This document shows positions 1 to 9,440 of a stretch of 64,000 bases of DNA, piece by piece. This stretch comes from Prevotella sp. oral taxon 475 (GTDB taxonomy: Bacteria; Bacteroidota; Bacteroidia; Bacteroidales; Bacteroidaceae), in NCBI RefSeq assembly GCF_018127805.1, contig NZ_CP072334.1:593501-657500 (forward strand), read 5' to 3'. Position 1 is the stretch's first letter. The number at the start of each line of letters is the position of its first letter. The translations under genes and the position numbers were made by a program. Below the pieces are notes generated by a model. That model worked only from the letters and a program-made list of their open reading frames with translations, had not been told where the DNA came from and searched no databases.

Positions 1-215
1 CGCGTTACACCGAACTGACGCTCGACTTGCTGCAAACCGGTCTTGGTGGGGTCGACTCCTGGAGCGAACGAGGCATTGCTCTGCCGCCCTATCGTGTGCC
101 TTATGCCGATCGCACCTTCCGTTTTACCCTGGTTCCGGTTCAACAAAAAGGTTGTCAGTCGATAACACCCGTAGAGGCTCATGAAGGAAAATCCAAGGCC
201 GACCACGACTCATAA
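1..215 (+). CDS. GH2 beta-galactosidase, C-terminal end (partial)
   Basis: The gene enters from the left edge; the frame begins at base 3 and stops at 213-215. The readable part (RYTELTLDLLQTGLGGVDSW, then PPYR and an FRFTLVP strand) matches the last beta-sandwich domain of large GH2 beta-galactosidases, where a G-G-D/N-SW motif is followed by a proline and tyrosine turn and a closing beta strand. About 20 further residues follow that domain. These enzymes hydrolyse terminal beta-galactosides and in this phylum are usually periplasmic. The catalytic domain lies outside the window, so substrate, signal peptide and gene length cannot be judged. The gene converges on der. Confidence 0.75.
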   Translation, partial: RYTELTLDLLQTGLGGVDSWSERGIALPPYRVPYADRTFRFTLVPVQQKGCQSITPVEAHEGKSKADHDS

Positions 216-297
216 CAGAGCCATTTCTATGTGAGTTCGAGCTATGTTGGGGATGTTCTTATGCCAACTATCCCATAGGAACGCTTTTCTCGTTCTT

Positions 298-408
298 CTT
301 AGCTCCTTCCTACTCTTCTCCTTTCTTCTCTATCTCTTAGCTTTTGCACCCCATTTTCTTAGCTTTTGAGTTGTAAAAGCTAAGAAAATGGGGTGCAAAA
401 GCTAAGAG
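298..408. repeat. 22-bp CTTAGCTTTT repeat locus 1 with a 34-bp perfect inverted repeat
   Basis: CTTAGCTTTT units start at 336 and 358, and the inverted unit AAAAGCTAAG starts at 375 and 397; both pairs are 22 bp apart. Together they form a perfect inverted repeat with arms 334-367 and 375-408 around a 7-base loop. A C/T-rich tract precedes it from about 290. It lies between the convergent GH2 gene and der. It could form a large bidirectional hairpin, although no clear T-run follows either arm. Confidence 0.85.
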
Positions 409-525
409 ATGGGAATACGTTTTCTAAGCGCCTGATTTCCAGCTATATATAAAGAGGGTTCCTTTCTGCCGGATAGAAACGCTTCATCTCGTCGAACTTG
501 TTGATGAGACTCCTGCAAAGCAGGT

Positions 526-1839
526 TTATTTCTGTCGGATAAACACGTTGATAGGGCAACCGTGCATATCCCAATTTTCGCGTATCTTATTTTCGAGAAA
601 GCGGCGATAGTTCTCTTTGACATATTGCGGCAGATTGGCATAGAACACAAACGAGGGGATCTGCGTGTTGGGTAACTGCGTGCAATACTTGATTTTGATG
701 TACTTCCCTTTGGTGGAAGGTGGTGGATAAGCTTCGATCAGCGGGAGCATCACCTCGTTGAGTTTCGAGGTTCCCACACGTGCTTTACGGTTGAGATACA
801 CCTGCTTGGCCGTCTCGAGCACACGGAAGATACGCTGCTTGGTGAGGGCCGAGGCAAAGATGATGGGGAAATCGACAAAGGGAGCCATGCGTTCGCGGAT
901 GGCATTTTCGAAGGTCTTGATGACGTTTTGGTCTTTGTCCTGCACCAAATCCCACTTGTTGACTACGACGACAAGCGACTTCTGGTTCTTCTGTATCAAC
1001 TGAAAGATGTTCATGTCCTGTGCTTCGATGCCGCGGGTGGCATCGATCATCAGGATGCAAACATCGCTATGCTCGATGGAACGGATGGAACGCATGACGC
1101 TGTAGAATTCCAAATCCTCGGTGACTTTGTTCTTTCGACGTATCCCGGCGGTATCAACGAGATAGAAATCGAACCCGAATTTATCGAAGCGCGTATAGAT
1201 ACTGTCGCGTGTCGTGCCGGCTATCTCGGTAACGATATTGCGGTCTTCGCCGATGAAAGCGTTGATGATGCTGCTCTTTCCGGCATTGGGGCGGCCCACA
1301 ACGGCAAAGCGCGGGATGCCGTCTTCTACCTCTTCGGTCTCTACGGGCTGGAGTTTGTCGAGCACAACGTCGAGCAAGTCGCCCGTTCCGCTTCCCGTTG
1401 CTGCACTAATGGGATAGGGGTCGCCCAGTCCGAGCGAATAGAACACCGGAGCTTCGTATATCTGTTCGTTGCTGTCGGCTTTGTTTACCACCAGCACTAC
1501 GGGCACCTTTGTTCGGCGTAAAATGGCGGCCACGTCTTCGTCCAGGTCGGTTATGCCGGTGTTGACATCGACGAGGAAGAGCACAAGATCGGCCTCTTCG
1601 GTGGCAATGAGCACCTGACGACGGATGGCATCCTCGAAGATGTCTTCCGAATTGACTACCCATCCGCCCGTGTCTACTACGGAAAACTCGCGTCCTGCCC
1701 AGTCGCACTTACCGTATTGACGGTCTCGTGTGGTGCCGGCAGTATCGCTAACGATAGCACTACGGGTCTTTGTGAGTCGATTAAATAAGGTGGATTTGCC
1801 CACATTGGGCCGTCCAACGATTGCTACTAAATTTGCCAT
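526..1839 (-). CDS. der: Ribosome biogenesis GTPase Der (EngA)
   Basis: Der is a double GTPase needed for late 50S ribosomal subunit assembly and acts in the cytoplasm. The 437-residue protein has two G domains in tandem. The first has GRPNVGKS at residues 9-16, DTGGW near 56 and NKAD. The second begins near residue 180 with GRPNAGKS, then DTAG and NKWD. A C-terminal KH-like domain ends the protein. Length and order are normal for the family. The ATG lies 6 bases after the era stop, so the two genes are probably cotranscribed, with der last in the DUF177-rpmF-fabH-era-der series. Confidence 0.97.
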   Translation of the reverse strand: MANLVAIVGRPNVGKSTLFNRLTKTRSAIVSDTAGTTRDRQYGKCDWAGREFSVVDTGGWVVNSEDIFEDAIRRQVLIATEEADLVLFLVDVNTGITDLDEDVAAILRRTKVPVVLVVNKADSNEQIYEAPVFYSLGLGDPYPISAATGSGTGDLLDVVLDKLQPVETEEVEDGIPRFAVVGRPNAGKSSIINAFIGEDRNIVTEIAGTTRDSIYTRFDKFGFDFYLVDTAGIRRKNKVTEDLEFYSVMRSIRSIEHSDVCILMIDATRGIEAQDMNIFQLIQKNQKSLVVVVNKWDLVQDKDQNVIKTFENAIRERMAPFVDFPIIFASALTKQRIFRVLETAKQVYLNRKARVGTSKLNEVMLPLIEAYPPPSTKGKYIKIKYCTQLPNTQIPSFVFYANLPQYVKENYRRFLENKIRENWDMHGCPINVFIRQK

Positions 1840-1845
1840 GTCTTT

Positions 1846-2727
1846 TTATTCTGGGTTATAACCGAAACCGTCTAATTCTCTTTTTGAGCTGCGCCAGTCT
1901 TTATCTACCTTCACAAAGGTCTCGAGATAGATGCTCTTATCGAAGAAACGTTCCAATGTTTTGCGAGCCTCCGTGCTCACTTTCTTCAACGCCACGCCTT
2001 GATGACCAATGATAATGCCTTTCTGACTGTCGCGTTCCACATAGATGACGGCGTTGATATGGATGATTTTCTCTGTCTCTTTGAAACTTTCTACCTTCAC
2101 TTCCACCGAGTAAGGCACCTCTTTATCGTAGTAGAGCAGTATCTTTTCGCGGATGATCTCGCTCACGAAGAATCGCGCCGGCTTATCGGTGAGCTGATCT
2201 TTGTCGAAGTAAGGCGGAGAATCGGGCAAGAGTTCTTTGATTCGTTTGAGCAATAGGTCGGTGCCAAACTTGTTCTTAGCCGATATGGGAAGTATCTCTG
2301 CGTTGGGCAATAGCTTGTGCCAACGCTCCACAATATGTGCCAACGCCTTTGGATTGCTCTCATCTATCTTGTTGATGAGCAGCAGAACGGGAATCGTCAT
2401 CCCTCGTACTTTCTCCAAGAAGTCGAGGTTTTTCTCGGGATTTTCAACCACATCGGTGACATAAAGCAACACATCGGCATCTTTTAGAGCTGATTCGGAA
2501 AAGGCCAACATCGACTCTTGCAGTTTGTAATTAGGTTTGAGCACTCCCGGTGTGTCCGAGAATACAATCTGCATGTCGTCTGTATTGACGATGCCCATGA
2601 TGCGATGGCGTGTGGTTTGTGCCTTAAAGGTGGCTATCGAGATACGTTCGCCCACCAATTGGTTCATCAACGTGCTCTTCCCCACATTGGGATTGCCCAC
2701 GATGTTTACAAATCCTGCTTTATGCAT
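1846..2727 (-). CDS. era: GTPase Era
   Basis: Era binds the 3' end of 16S rRNA and helps mature the 30S subunit. The 293-residue protein has an N-terminal G domain (GNPNVGKST near residues 10-18, DTPG, NKID) and a C-terminal KH domain (GIIIGHQG, then a basic helix and FVKVDKDWR). I chose the ATG at 2727, giving MHKAGFVNIVGNPN, because it yields the usual Era length. A longer frame opens at 2757 but would run through a hairpin with a T-run, see 2745-2780. Der follows after 6 bases. Confidence 0.96.
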   Translation of the reverse strand: MHKAGFVNIVGNPNVGKSTLMNQLVGERISIATFKAQTTRHRIMGIVNTDDMQIVFSDTPGVLKPNYKLQESMLAFSESALKDADVLLYVTDVVENPEKNLDFLEKVRGMTIPVLLLINKIDESNPKALAHIVERWHKLLPNAEILPISAKNKFGTDLLLKRIKELLPDSPPYFDKDQLTDKPARFFVSEIIREKILLYYDKEVPYSVEVKVESFKETEKIIHINAVIYVERDSQKGIIIGHQGVALKKVSTEARKTLERFFDKSIYLETFVKVDKDWRSSKRELDGFGYNPE

Positions 2728-2744
2728 AGTGGTTTCTTTTAGGC

Positions 2745-2780
2745 CAAAAAGACGCATCTTTCATACAAAAGGATGCGTCT
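2745..2780 (-). terminator. Intrinsic terminator or attenuator between fabH and era
   Basis: On the minus strand the arms AGACGCATC (2780-2772) and GATGCGTCT (2758-2750) can pair around a 13-base loop and are followed by a run of T (2750-2745). This is the form of a Rho-independent terminator, placed 17 bases before the era ATG. It would split fabH from era-der or attenuate read-through. Confidence 0.7.
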
Positions 2781-2817
2781 TCTCTGATAATTACCTATTG
2801 AAGTTGAAGTTCCTATT

Positions 2818-3840
2818 TCATTTATTCTGCTCTGCCGCCTCAGCTCCGTCGTATGCCCACTTATAATAAGACGCGCCATGAACGAAACCTGCGCCAAAGG
2901 CAGTGAAGAGAATGTTGTCTCCTTTCTTCAGTTGCTTTTCAAAATCCCACAGCACCAACGGCATGCAAGCTGCGCTGGTGTTGCCGTAACGTTGAATGTT
3001 GACCAGCACTTTCTCCATCGGAGCACCCACTCTTTTTGCCACAGCTTCGATGATACGCAGGTTGGCTTGATGCGGAACGATATAGTCTACGTCGTCCTTT
3101 GTCAGCTTGTTGCGTTCCATTAGCTTGGTGCAATCGTCGCCCATAGCCGATACAGCGTAGCGATAAACGGTGCGACCCTCTTGGTAGGTGTAGTGTAAAT
3201 GATGGTCGACGGTGAACTGCGACGACGGACAAACCGATCCTCCGGCTTTCACATGCAGGAAAGGAAGCCCTATGCCGTCTGCCAAGTGGAGTGAATCCAT
3301 CAGTCCGACGTTCTCTTCCATTGTGCCTTCTACCATCACGGCACCGGCTCCATCGCCAAAGAGCGGACACGTAGCGCGGTCGGAATAGTCGGTGATGGCC
3401 GACATTTTATCGGCTCCGATCACGATGATACGCTTGTGTCGGCCGCTCTGAATCATGTTGCACGCCACATCAAAGGCATACATGAATCCGCAACAGGCTG
3501 CCGAAAAGTCGAACGCAAAGGCCTTTTTTAAGCCTAATTTGCCTAAAACAATCGATGCAGTGGAAGGATGGATATAGTCGGGTGTGGTCGTAGCGACGAT
3601 AACAGCATCGATACTGTCGGGGTCTGCCCCAGTCTTTTTCATCAGAAGTCTCGCCGCTTTTCGCGCCAAATAAGACGTTCCAAGTCCCTCTTCCGTCAGG
3701 ATGCGGCGTTCTTTGATGCCCGTACGCGTAGTAATCCATTCGTCATTAGTGTCTACCATCCTCGAGAGCTCTTCGTTATTGAGCACATAATCGGGGATAT
3801 AGCCTGCGACGCCTGTGATTATCGCATTAATTTTATCCAT
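2818..3840 (-). CDS. fabH: Beta-ketoacyl-ACP synthase III (FabH)
   Basis: FabH condenses an acyl-CoA starter with malonyl-ACP and opens type II fatty acid synthesis. The 340-residue protein has the full catalytic set: Cys116 in SAACCGF, His in VPHQANLRII and Asn in YGNTSAA. I chose the ATG at 3838-3840 because the protein then starts at MDKINAIITG, as in the family, and because it overlaps the rpmF stop by one base (TAATG), a sign of translational coupling. The pairing of rpmF with a lipid synthesis gene is very common in bacteria. A hairpin with a T-run follows before era. Confidence 0.96.
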   Translation of the reverse strand: MDKINAIITGVAGYIPDYVLNNEELSRMVDTNDEWITTRTGIKERRILTEEGLGTSYLARKAARLLMKKTGADPDSIDAVIVATTTPDYIHPSTASIVLGKLGLKKAFAFDFSAACCGFMYAFDVACNMIQSGRHKRIIVIGADKMSAITDYSDRATCPLFGDGAGAVMVEGTMEENVGLMDSLHLADGIGLPFLHVKAGGSVCPSSQFTVDHHLHYTYQEGRTVYRYAVSAMGDDCTKLMERNKLTKDDVDYIVPHQANLRIIEAVAKRVGAPMEKVLVNIQRYGNTSAACMPLVLWDFEKQLKKGDNILFTAFGAGFVHGASYYKWAYDGAEAAEQNK

Positions 3841-4028
3841 TATTCTGCAATCTCTTCCTTGACGATAGCCACCTTTCCGCGGTATTGTCCGCAGGTGGGA
3901 CAAACGGTATGATATACATGATAAGCGCCACAGTTAGGGCAAAGTGCCAGTGTAGGAGCAACAGCCTTATCGTGAGTTCTTCTCTTCAGCGTGCGAGTTT
4001 TCGACTGTCTTCTTTTAGGATGTGCCAT
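3840..4028 (-). CDS. rpmF: 50S ribosomal protein L32
   Basis: This 62-residue basic protein starts MAHPKRRQSKTRTLKRR, the usual L32 opening. It has a zinc ribbon of the four-cysteine type, CPNC and CPTC separated by about ten residues. L32 is a structural protein of the large ribosomal subunit. It lies between the DUF177 gene (6 bases upstream) and fabH (one-base overlap), the common bacterial order. Confidence 0.97.
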   Translation of the reverse strand: MAHPKRRQSKTRTLKRRTHDKAVAPTLALCPNCGAYHVYHTVCPTCGQYRGKVAIVKEEIAE

Positions 4029-4034
4029 TTTGTT

Positions 4035-4568
4035 TTAATCTTTAATATTGTTTTTTATTTGTTTCAGTTTCATCCACCGTGGGTCTACGGCCTGTTCTGT
4101 CGGTCCGTTTCCATCGGTATGAGCCACATGTGCCTTGAGGCTGTCTATCATTTCGGGGTTACATAGGCCAGATTCGTGCACATGTCGAATAGGAATAGCC
4201 AGTGCAATCGTCTCGTAAACGAACCACGACAGGTCGAGAACACCGCTTTCTTCTTCCACGATCACCATCTCTTCGCTTTCCGAATTTGCTTCTCCGAATC
4301 TCACAATCAGTCGATGATCCGTGTCGACAGACTGCTGCATTTCGTCGAGACAGAGGTCGCAAGGAATGCTGACCGAACCTTTTACATGAAAGTTCAGCTC
4401 GAAAAGATCGACTCTTCTGTCGACTTCCAGCTCTACTTTGAGCTCTCCTCTTTGCACTTCGGGCGCGTCAATAGCCCGAAAAAAGTCGTCGTTTACGTCG
4501 AATTCCATTCGGGTTACGCCTTGGCCAAGTGTCTTGAGGTTGATTTGAAAGGTTTCCAAGTCACACAT
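4035..4568 (-). CDS. DUF177 (YceD-like) protein
   Basis: DUF177 proteins are found directly upstream of rpmF in most bacteria, and in E. coli YceD is linked to 23S rRNA metabolism. The protein has the typical PCDLCLDEM segment in its middle, an acidic stretch after it, and the DPRW motif near the C-terminus. I chose the ATG at 4568 (MCDLETFQINLKTL, 177 residues). A longer frame opens at 4619 but would include the promoter element at 4577-4584. It is the first gene of the minus-strand operon. Confidence 0.85.
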   Translation of the reverse strand: MCDLETFQINLKTLGQGVTRMEFDVNDDFFRAIDAPEVQRGELKVELEVDRRVDLFELNFHVKGSVSIPCDLCLDEMQQSVDTDHRLIVRFGEANSESEEMVIVEEESGVLDLSWFVYETIALAIPIRHVHESGLCNPEMIDSLKAHVAHTDGNGPTEQAVDPRWMKLKQIKNNIKD

Positions 4569-4576
4569 TTGGTGTG

Positions 4577-4584
4577 CAAAGTTA
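4577..4584 (-). promoter_or_regulatory. TAACTTTG promoter element of the DUF177-rpmF-fabH operon
   Basis: The minus strand reads TAACTTTG, the TAnnTTTG form of the Bacteroidota -7 element. Only 8 bases separate it from the ATG at 4568, so the leader would be just a few bases. I see no TTG at the usual 20-base distance upstream, so the -33 side is weak or absent. Confidence 0.6.
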
Positions 4585-4791
4585 CAAAGATTTTCTGATA
4601 TGTGGAGACGAGACCGCAAAAAAATTATCTCTGTGTGATGTCAAAACCGCAAACAGCACGGCAGACATAAGTCTTTTGAAAGAGCCAAACGAACGGGCGC
4701 AACTTATTGACGCGGGACGCGTAACGCCGCAGATGTTTAAGTATATGATAAGTCGTTGCGTATCAATATTTTAGAAATTGATTTTCAAACA

Positions 4792-4867
4792 CTTAGCTTT
4801 TACCTTGCATTTTCTTAGCTTTTACACTCCCAACTCTTAGCTTTTGCACGTCGTTTTCTTAGCTTTT
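4792..4867. repeat. 22-bp CTTAGCTTTT repeat locus 2, four direct units
   Basis: CTTAGCTTTT starts at 4792, 4814, 4836 and 4858, an exact 22-bp period. The 12 bases between units vary. No inverted unit closes this copy. It fills the gap between the DUF177 gene and the end of the SusD gene. I see no gene in 4585-4977. Confidence 0.85.
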
Positions 4868-4977
4868 GTAAAGCCAGGGCACAAAAGACGATGGCGAAAG
4901 GGAGAGCAACGGTATCTCATTGAAACGAAATGGGGCGAATGAAACACCGACGATGCGAGGCCTTTTTGCCAGAGCGA

Positions 4978-6606
4978 TCAGAACGCGCTGTTGGGTTGGA
5001 GGCGTTTGTTGGCCCCGATAGCGCGGTTGGGAATAGGGAAAAGGGTGGTATGGCCGTTGCTTTCGCCAGTCAAGGGCGTGCGTAGGTCGTAGGCTTGGGT
5101 GAACTTCGAGAAGCGAATCAGGTCTTGTCGGCGCCAACCTTCCCACATCAGCTCGAGTAGACGCTCGGCGAGGATGTTGTCGAGGGTGGCTGTTCGCGGC
5201 CCCATTCCTGCCCGGGCACGCACGAGATGCAGCTCAGCGTCGCCGTTTTGCCCGTTGCGCACCTTGGCTTCTGCCAGCATCAGCAGTACGTCGGCATAGC
5301 GATAGAGCACGATGTCGTTGTCTTGCAGTTTGCCGTCGAAGAAGGCTTTGCGGTCGATTTCATATTTGCTCATCCGCGCGCCGGCTGTTTTGATGTAGCG
5401 AGAGGCCGACAAGTTGCACTGTACTTCAAGAGGTTGGTAGACGAGCGGTGTGCCGTCGTCGAGCCGAACGGTGTCGCCGTCTACAAGAATCGTGTCCGAA
5501 TAGAAGTTCAGCGCATAGCGATGGTCCACCTGCGGGGTGCCGTAGCCAAAGGCGCGGACGGTGGAAAGCGTGGCGCAGGCTCCGTTTTCGGAACCCAGTC
5601 CGAGGGCCTTGCCATGGTGATAATTGCGCGAGCGAAAGAGGTATTGATATTGGTTGGCATAGAGATGCTTGTCCATGGGGATGGTAAAGATGTTCTCAGC
5701 CGAGTTCTCATTGTGGATCTTGAAATTGTCGGCATAGTTGTTTTCGAGTCGATAGCCCAGGTCGGCGATTCGGTTGCAGTAGTGAATTACGGTTTGCCAG
5801 GCATTCATCTGCACGCCGTTCACGGTGAAATAGATGTCGCGCCCGGCCTTTCGGGCTGTGGTCGTGGGGTTATCGCAACTGAAGACCTCGGCGTTGAGGG
5901 CCAGTTTGGCCAGCAGGAAATAGGCCACAGGACGTGTCAGCCGGCCATAATAGTTGCCCATGTGGTGGGAAGGGGTAGGGGCGAGCTGCGGAGCAACGGT
6001 CTGTAATTCGTCGAAAGCAAAACTGAATACCTCGCTGCGACGGGTGTTCGTCACCCGGTTCACCTTACTTTCGGGTGCGGTGAGCAGTGGTACGTTGCCG
6101 AAAAGATCGATCAGATAATAGTAGAACATCGCCCTGATGGCACGCACTTCGGCCCGATAGCTCTCGTATTGGCCGGTGGTGAGGAGCGAACGGTGCTTGT
6201 CGAGTCTGCCGAGGGCATCGTTGCAGAGCACAACCACTTTGTAGAGATAACACCAAAGGGTGTAAAGCTCCTGGTCGTCGGCACTCCATTCGTGGCGGTA
6301 AAGGCGTTGCCAGAAGCCGCCATCGTACCAGTCGGCCCCGCGAATAGGGATGATGGCCTCATCGGTGGTAAAGGTGTTGTAGTCGTAAACACCGCGATAG
6401 GTGCCTTGAAGTCCGTTGCCATCGGCCTCGCCACCGATGTAATTGTAGAGCTCTCCGACGGTGTTGAGATACAAACTGGCGGGCGAATCGAAGACCTGCG
6501 CTTCCGAAAGACGGTCGCGAGGCTGGTCGTCGAGACATGAGAAGAGCCCCGGTCCAATGGTCAACAGAATAGCTGTGAGCGTGAAAAGAGACTTGACGGA
6601 ACGCAT
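4978..6606 (-). CDS. SusD/RagB family outer-membrane lipoprotein
   Basis: SusD-type lipoproteins form the lid of a SusC transporter and bind the nutrient, often a glycan or peptide. The 542-residue protein has a lipoprotein signal with Cys24 (GLFSC), TPR-like helices with the AEVRAIRAMFYYYLIDLFG stretch typical of SusD, and the C-terminal ELMWEGWRRQDLIRF segment followed by FPIPNRA. It starts 25 bases after the SusC gene and is the last gene of the unit. No enzyme gene is attached to show the substrate. Confidence 0.92.
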   Translation of the reverse strand: MRSVKSLFTLTAILLTIGPGLFSCLDDQPRDRLSEAQVFDSPASLYLNTVGELYNYIGGEADGNGLQGTYRGVYDYNTFTTDEAIIPIRGADWYDGGFWQRLYRHEWSADDQELYTLWCYLYKVVVLCNDALGRLDKHRSLLTTGQYESYRAEVRAIRAMFYYYLIDLFGNVPLLTAPESKVNRVTNTRRSEVFSFAFDELQTVAPQLAPTPSHHMGNYYGRLTRPVAYFLLAKLALNAEVFSCDNPTTTARKAGRDIYFTVNGVQMNAWQTVIHYCNRIADLGYRLENNYADNFKIHNENSAENIFTIPMDKHLYANQYQYLFRSRNYHHGKALGLGSENGACATLSTVRAFGYGTPQVDHRYALNFYSDTILVDGDTVRLDDGTPLVYQPLEVQCNLSASRYIKTAGARMSKYEIDRKAFFDGKLQDNDIVLYRYADVLLMLAEAKVRNGQNGDAELHLVRARAGMGPRTATLDNILAERLLELMWEGWRRQDLIRFSKFTQAYDLRTPLTGESNGHTTLFPIPNRAIGANKRLQPNSAF

Positions 6607-6631
6607 GATGAGGGGATTTGCAGGTGTGATG

Positions 6632-9352
6632 TCAGAACTGTATGCTCATGCCAAGCGAGAAAGAGCGGTAGGGAGGGTAAGAACGCTTGTCGTCGATGCC
6701 TAACGTGTTGTTCACCACATGACTGTTGATGATGGGCGTTAGTCCGCTGTAGGCAGTGAGTGTAGCCAGATTGTTGACGCTGAAAGAAAGTCGCAGCGCA
6801 CTGATATAACGCGAAACGACGGGCAGATTGTAGCCCACGGTGAGGTAATCGAAGTTGAGATAGTCGCCCGGTTCAAGCCAATAGTCAGTGGCAGTTTGGT
6901 CTTTGATATTGCGTGTCGGGGCCTCTGCCAGTACGTTATAGTCGGGAAAACTGCCCATATTCATGTAGGTGAGCGACGTTCCGTTGTAAATCTTATGCCC
7001 GAAAGCCCCGTTCAGCTGGATGGCTACATCCCAATGGCGGTATCGAAAGCTGATGTTCGATCCCAATGAAGCCTTTGGAACGGCTTGTCCGGCCACATAT
7101 CGGTCGCCGCCATCTTCGAGATTGATACGTCCGTTGTGGTCTAAATCGGCGCAAACATACCGATAAGACCCATCGGGGGCTTGCTCTAAACCGGTGCAAT
7201 GAGGAAGATAGAACACGCCAAGCGGCTGACCTACGATTTGATAAACAATGTTGTTGTGCCCTCCATGCATGCCGGCACCATTGAGAGAACCCACCGGTGT
7301 GATATCGGGCGATGAGAGATACTCGTCGCCATACTTGCCGCTGAGCGAGAGCAATCGGTTCTTTTGCATCGAGAGATTGAGGTTTACGCTGAGTTCCAGG
7401 TCGTGTTTGCGAATCAGATCTACCCCTAATCCCAGTTCGAAACCACTGTTACTCATGCTTCCGATGTTGGCAAACAGCTTGTTGAAAGCAAACGGAGGCA
7501 CACTTACATCATAGTTATAGAGCATGTCTGTGGTCTTTGATGCATAGTATTCGGCATAGAGATGCAGTCGGTTATCGAAGAGTCCGGCTTCAAGACCGAT
7601 GTTAAACGAACTCCGAGTCTCCCATTTCAGATTGGGATTGACGTTCTTCAGCAGGCCTTGCGTTACCGTTGGCACGCCATAATAAGGCACAACGCCGTTG
7701 GGCATCAAAGCATAGAGAGCATTGTAGGCCGTGATTCCGCCGAGATTTCCCGATCGTCCGTAGCTTGTTCTCAGTTTGAGGAGGTTGCAATGTCGCAGGT
7801 TTCGTAGCCAAGGCTCTTGCTGAACGTTCCACTCAAGGCCAACCGACGGAAAATAACCCCAGGTGTTGTTGTCGCCCACTAATGAAGAACCATCGGCCCG
7901 AAGACTCAAGGATGCCACATAACGGTCCAGCAACGTATAGTTCAAATGCCCCATCAGCGAGGCGAGCGACGGCGATTCGTATCCGCTTCCCGTACCTCCG
8001 TAAGGATGAATGTTGCCTGCCATGAGGTTGTTATAGCCGTAATCGTTATTGACAAAGCCGCGAACGGTGGTGTAAAAGTTCTGCCGTCGACTCTTCTGAT
8101 ACTCCGAATGGGCGGTAAACGCTAAGGCATGAACGCCCCATGTGCGGTGATAGACGAGCTGAAAGCTGCCCAAGAGGTCTTCCATCTTTGACTCTCGGCG
8201 ATAAGCTCTGCCGTGTGCTTCGGTCCAGGTGGGTTGAAATTGCGCGTTCTCCATCGAGTTATAAGAATAAGAACCGAAGATTTTGGCGGTCAGATGCTTG
8301 GCCAAGGCAAAGTCAAACGTGACGTGTGTGTTGAGGTTCAGCCCCCGTTCGTCGTCCTTTTGTAGCAAAAGAGCCATCGGATGGGCAATTTGTGAGGCCA
8401 GCGTGTTGACATCCCAGCCGCCCGAAGCGTTGCGATGAGCAGAGAAAGTGGGGTTTTGCGAGGCGGCAGAGTAGAACAACCTCTGCGTGTCGAATATCTT
8501 TTTGTTGGCCAAGGACGAGCCGAACACGCCGAAGTTGATGGTGAGCCAATGGTCGAAAGCCTGCTGCATGAGATCGAATTTTGCTGTAAAATTGCGATAT
8601 TCGTTGGCTTTCACCGGCATTTGATGTTCCATAATGCTCACCGAGGCACGGTAGTTGGCTTGTTCATTGCCACCTGTAAAGGCCAGATGATGGTTCTGAA
8701 TGAAACCTGTTCGGGTGATGGCGGCGGGGAAATCGTTGTCTTCACCACCGTCGTTATAGCTCAATCCCCGCGTTCGAGCTGTCGAAATATATCCCTCTCG
8801 GTCCAACATCTCGAGGTTTTTATACACCGATTCGAAGCCGATATTTCCGTCGTAAGAGATGCGAAACTGCCCTTTCAGTCCTTGAACGGTCGTAACGAGG
8901 ATGACGCCCGATGCCCCTCGCGAACCGTATTGAGCCGTTTCCGAAGCATTTTTCAACACTTTGAACGACAGAATGTCGGCCGGATAGATGGTAGACAGCG
9001 TGGCAATATCGCTCGAAACGCCATCGATCACCACCAAAGGGTCGTTTCCGCCGGTGAGAGAAGTCGTTCCGCGCACCCGCACACTGTTGAGCATGGCCTG
9101 CCGTTGGTCGCCTCCGCGCGACACGTTCACACCCGGAAGTCGACCGTTTAAGGCGTCGAGAGGATTCAGAATGAGCCCTTTGTTGCTCCAACCGTCAAGG
9201 GTTTTTCGGATGATCGCCTGAGATTGACCTGTCAACAGACTGTCTTTCGCCACGGGAGCGAGCCTTTTCGGAACCTCCAAACCCGTCTGTGCCGCTCCAT
9301 CGAGAGGACAAACGACTGCCAAGAAACTGAGAAAAAGGGAGAACAACTTCAT
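6632..9352 (-). CDS. SusC/RagA family TonB-dependent transporter without the N-terminal regulatory domain
   Basis: This 906-residue outer-membrane barrel has the SusC plug (ALNGRLPGVNV, VRGTTSL, PLVVIDGV, YGSRGASGVILVTT) and a C-terminus ending SLGMSIQF. I chose the ATG at 9352, giving a signal peptide (MKLFSLFLSFLAVV, cleavage near AAQ). Unlike the other two SusC proteins here, it lacks the carboxypeptidase-regulatory-like domain and a clear EVVVTG-type segment before the plug: only about 30 residues separate the signal peptide from the plug. An FMN-binding protein gene precedes it and SusD follows, so the three are probably one unit. The substrate is unknown. Confidence 0.92.
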   Translation of the reverse strand: MKLFSLFLSFLAVVCPLDGAAQTGLEVPKRLAPVAKDSLLTGQSQAIIRKTLDGWSNKGLILNPLDALNGRLPGVNVSRGGDQRQAMLNSVRVRGTTSLTGGNDPLVVIDGVSSDIATLSTIYPADILSFKVLKNASETAQYGSRGASGVILVTTVQGLKGQFRISYDGNIGFESVYKNLEMLDREGYISTARTRGLSYNDGGEDNDFPAAITRTGFIQNHHLAFTGGNEQANYRASVSIMEHQMPVKANEYRNFTAKFDLMQQAFDHWLTINFGVFGSSLANKKIFDTQRLFYSAASQNPTFSAHRNASGGWDVNTLASQIAHPMALLLQKDDERGLNLNTHVTFDFALAKHLTAKIFGSYSYNSMENAQFQPTWTEAHGRAYRRESKMEDLLGSFQLVYHRTWGVHALAFTAHSEYQKSRRQNFYTTVRGFVNNDYGYNNLMAGNIHPYGGTGSGYESPSLASLMGHLNYTLLDRYVASLSLRADGSSLVGDNNTWGYFPSVGLEWNVQQEPWLRNLRHCNLLKLRTSYGRSGNLGGITAYNALYALMPNGVVPYYGVPTVTQGLLKNVNPNLKWETRSSFNIGLEAGLFDNRLHLYAEYYASKTTDMLYNYDVSVPPFAFNKLFANIGSMSNSGFELGLGVDLIRKHDLELSVNLNLSMQKNRLLSLSGKYGDEYLSSPDITPVGSLNGAGMHGGHNNIVYQIVGQPLGVFYLPHCTGLEQAPDGSYRYVCADLDHNGRINLEDGGDRYVAGQAVPKASLGSNISFRYRHWDVAIQLNGAFGHKIYNGTSLTYMNMGSFPDYNVLAEAPTRNIKDQTATDYWLEPGDYLNFDYLTVGYNLPVVSRYISALRLSFSVNNLATLTAYSGLTPIINSHVVNNTLGIDDKRSYPPYRSFSLGMSIQF

Positions 9353-9440
9353 CGGATAGGGATTTAAATGAGGTTGACGGGCTACCCGCAACACAGCATC
9401 GATAGGCCGCAAGGAGGCCCGTCGGAGTGGGAAAGCAGCG

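Noticed and set aside
216..333. Terminator for the GH2 gene in the C/T-rich gap
   Set aside because: Short complementary pieces exist (CTAT with ATAG, GGGAT with ATCCC), but the stem is broken and no T-run follows.
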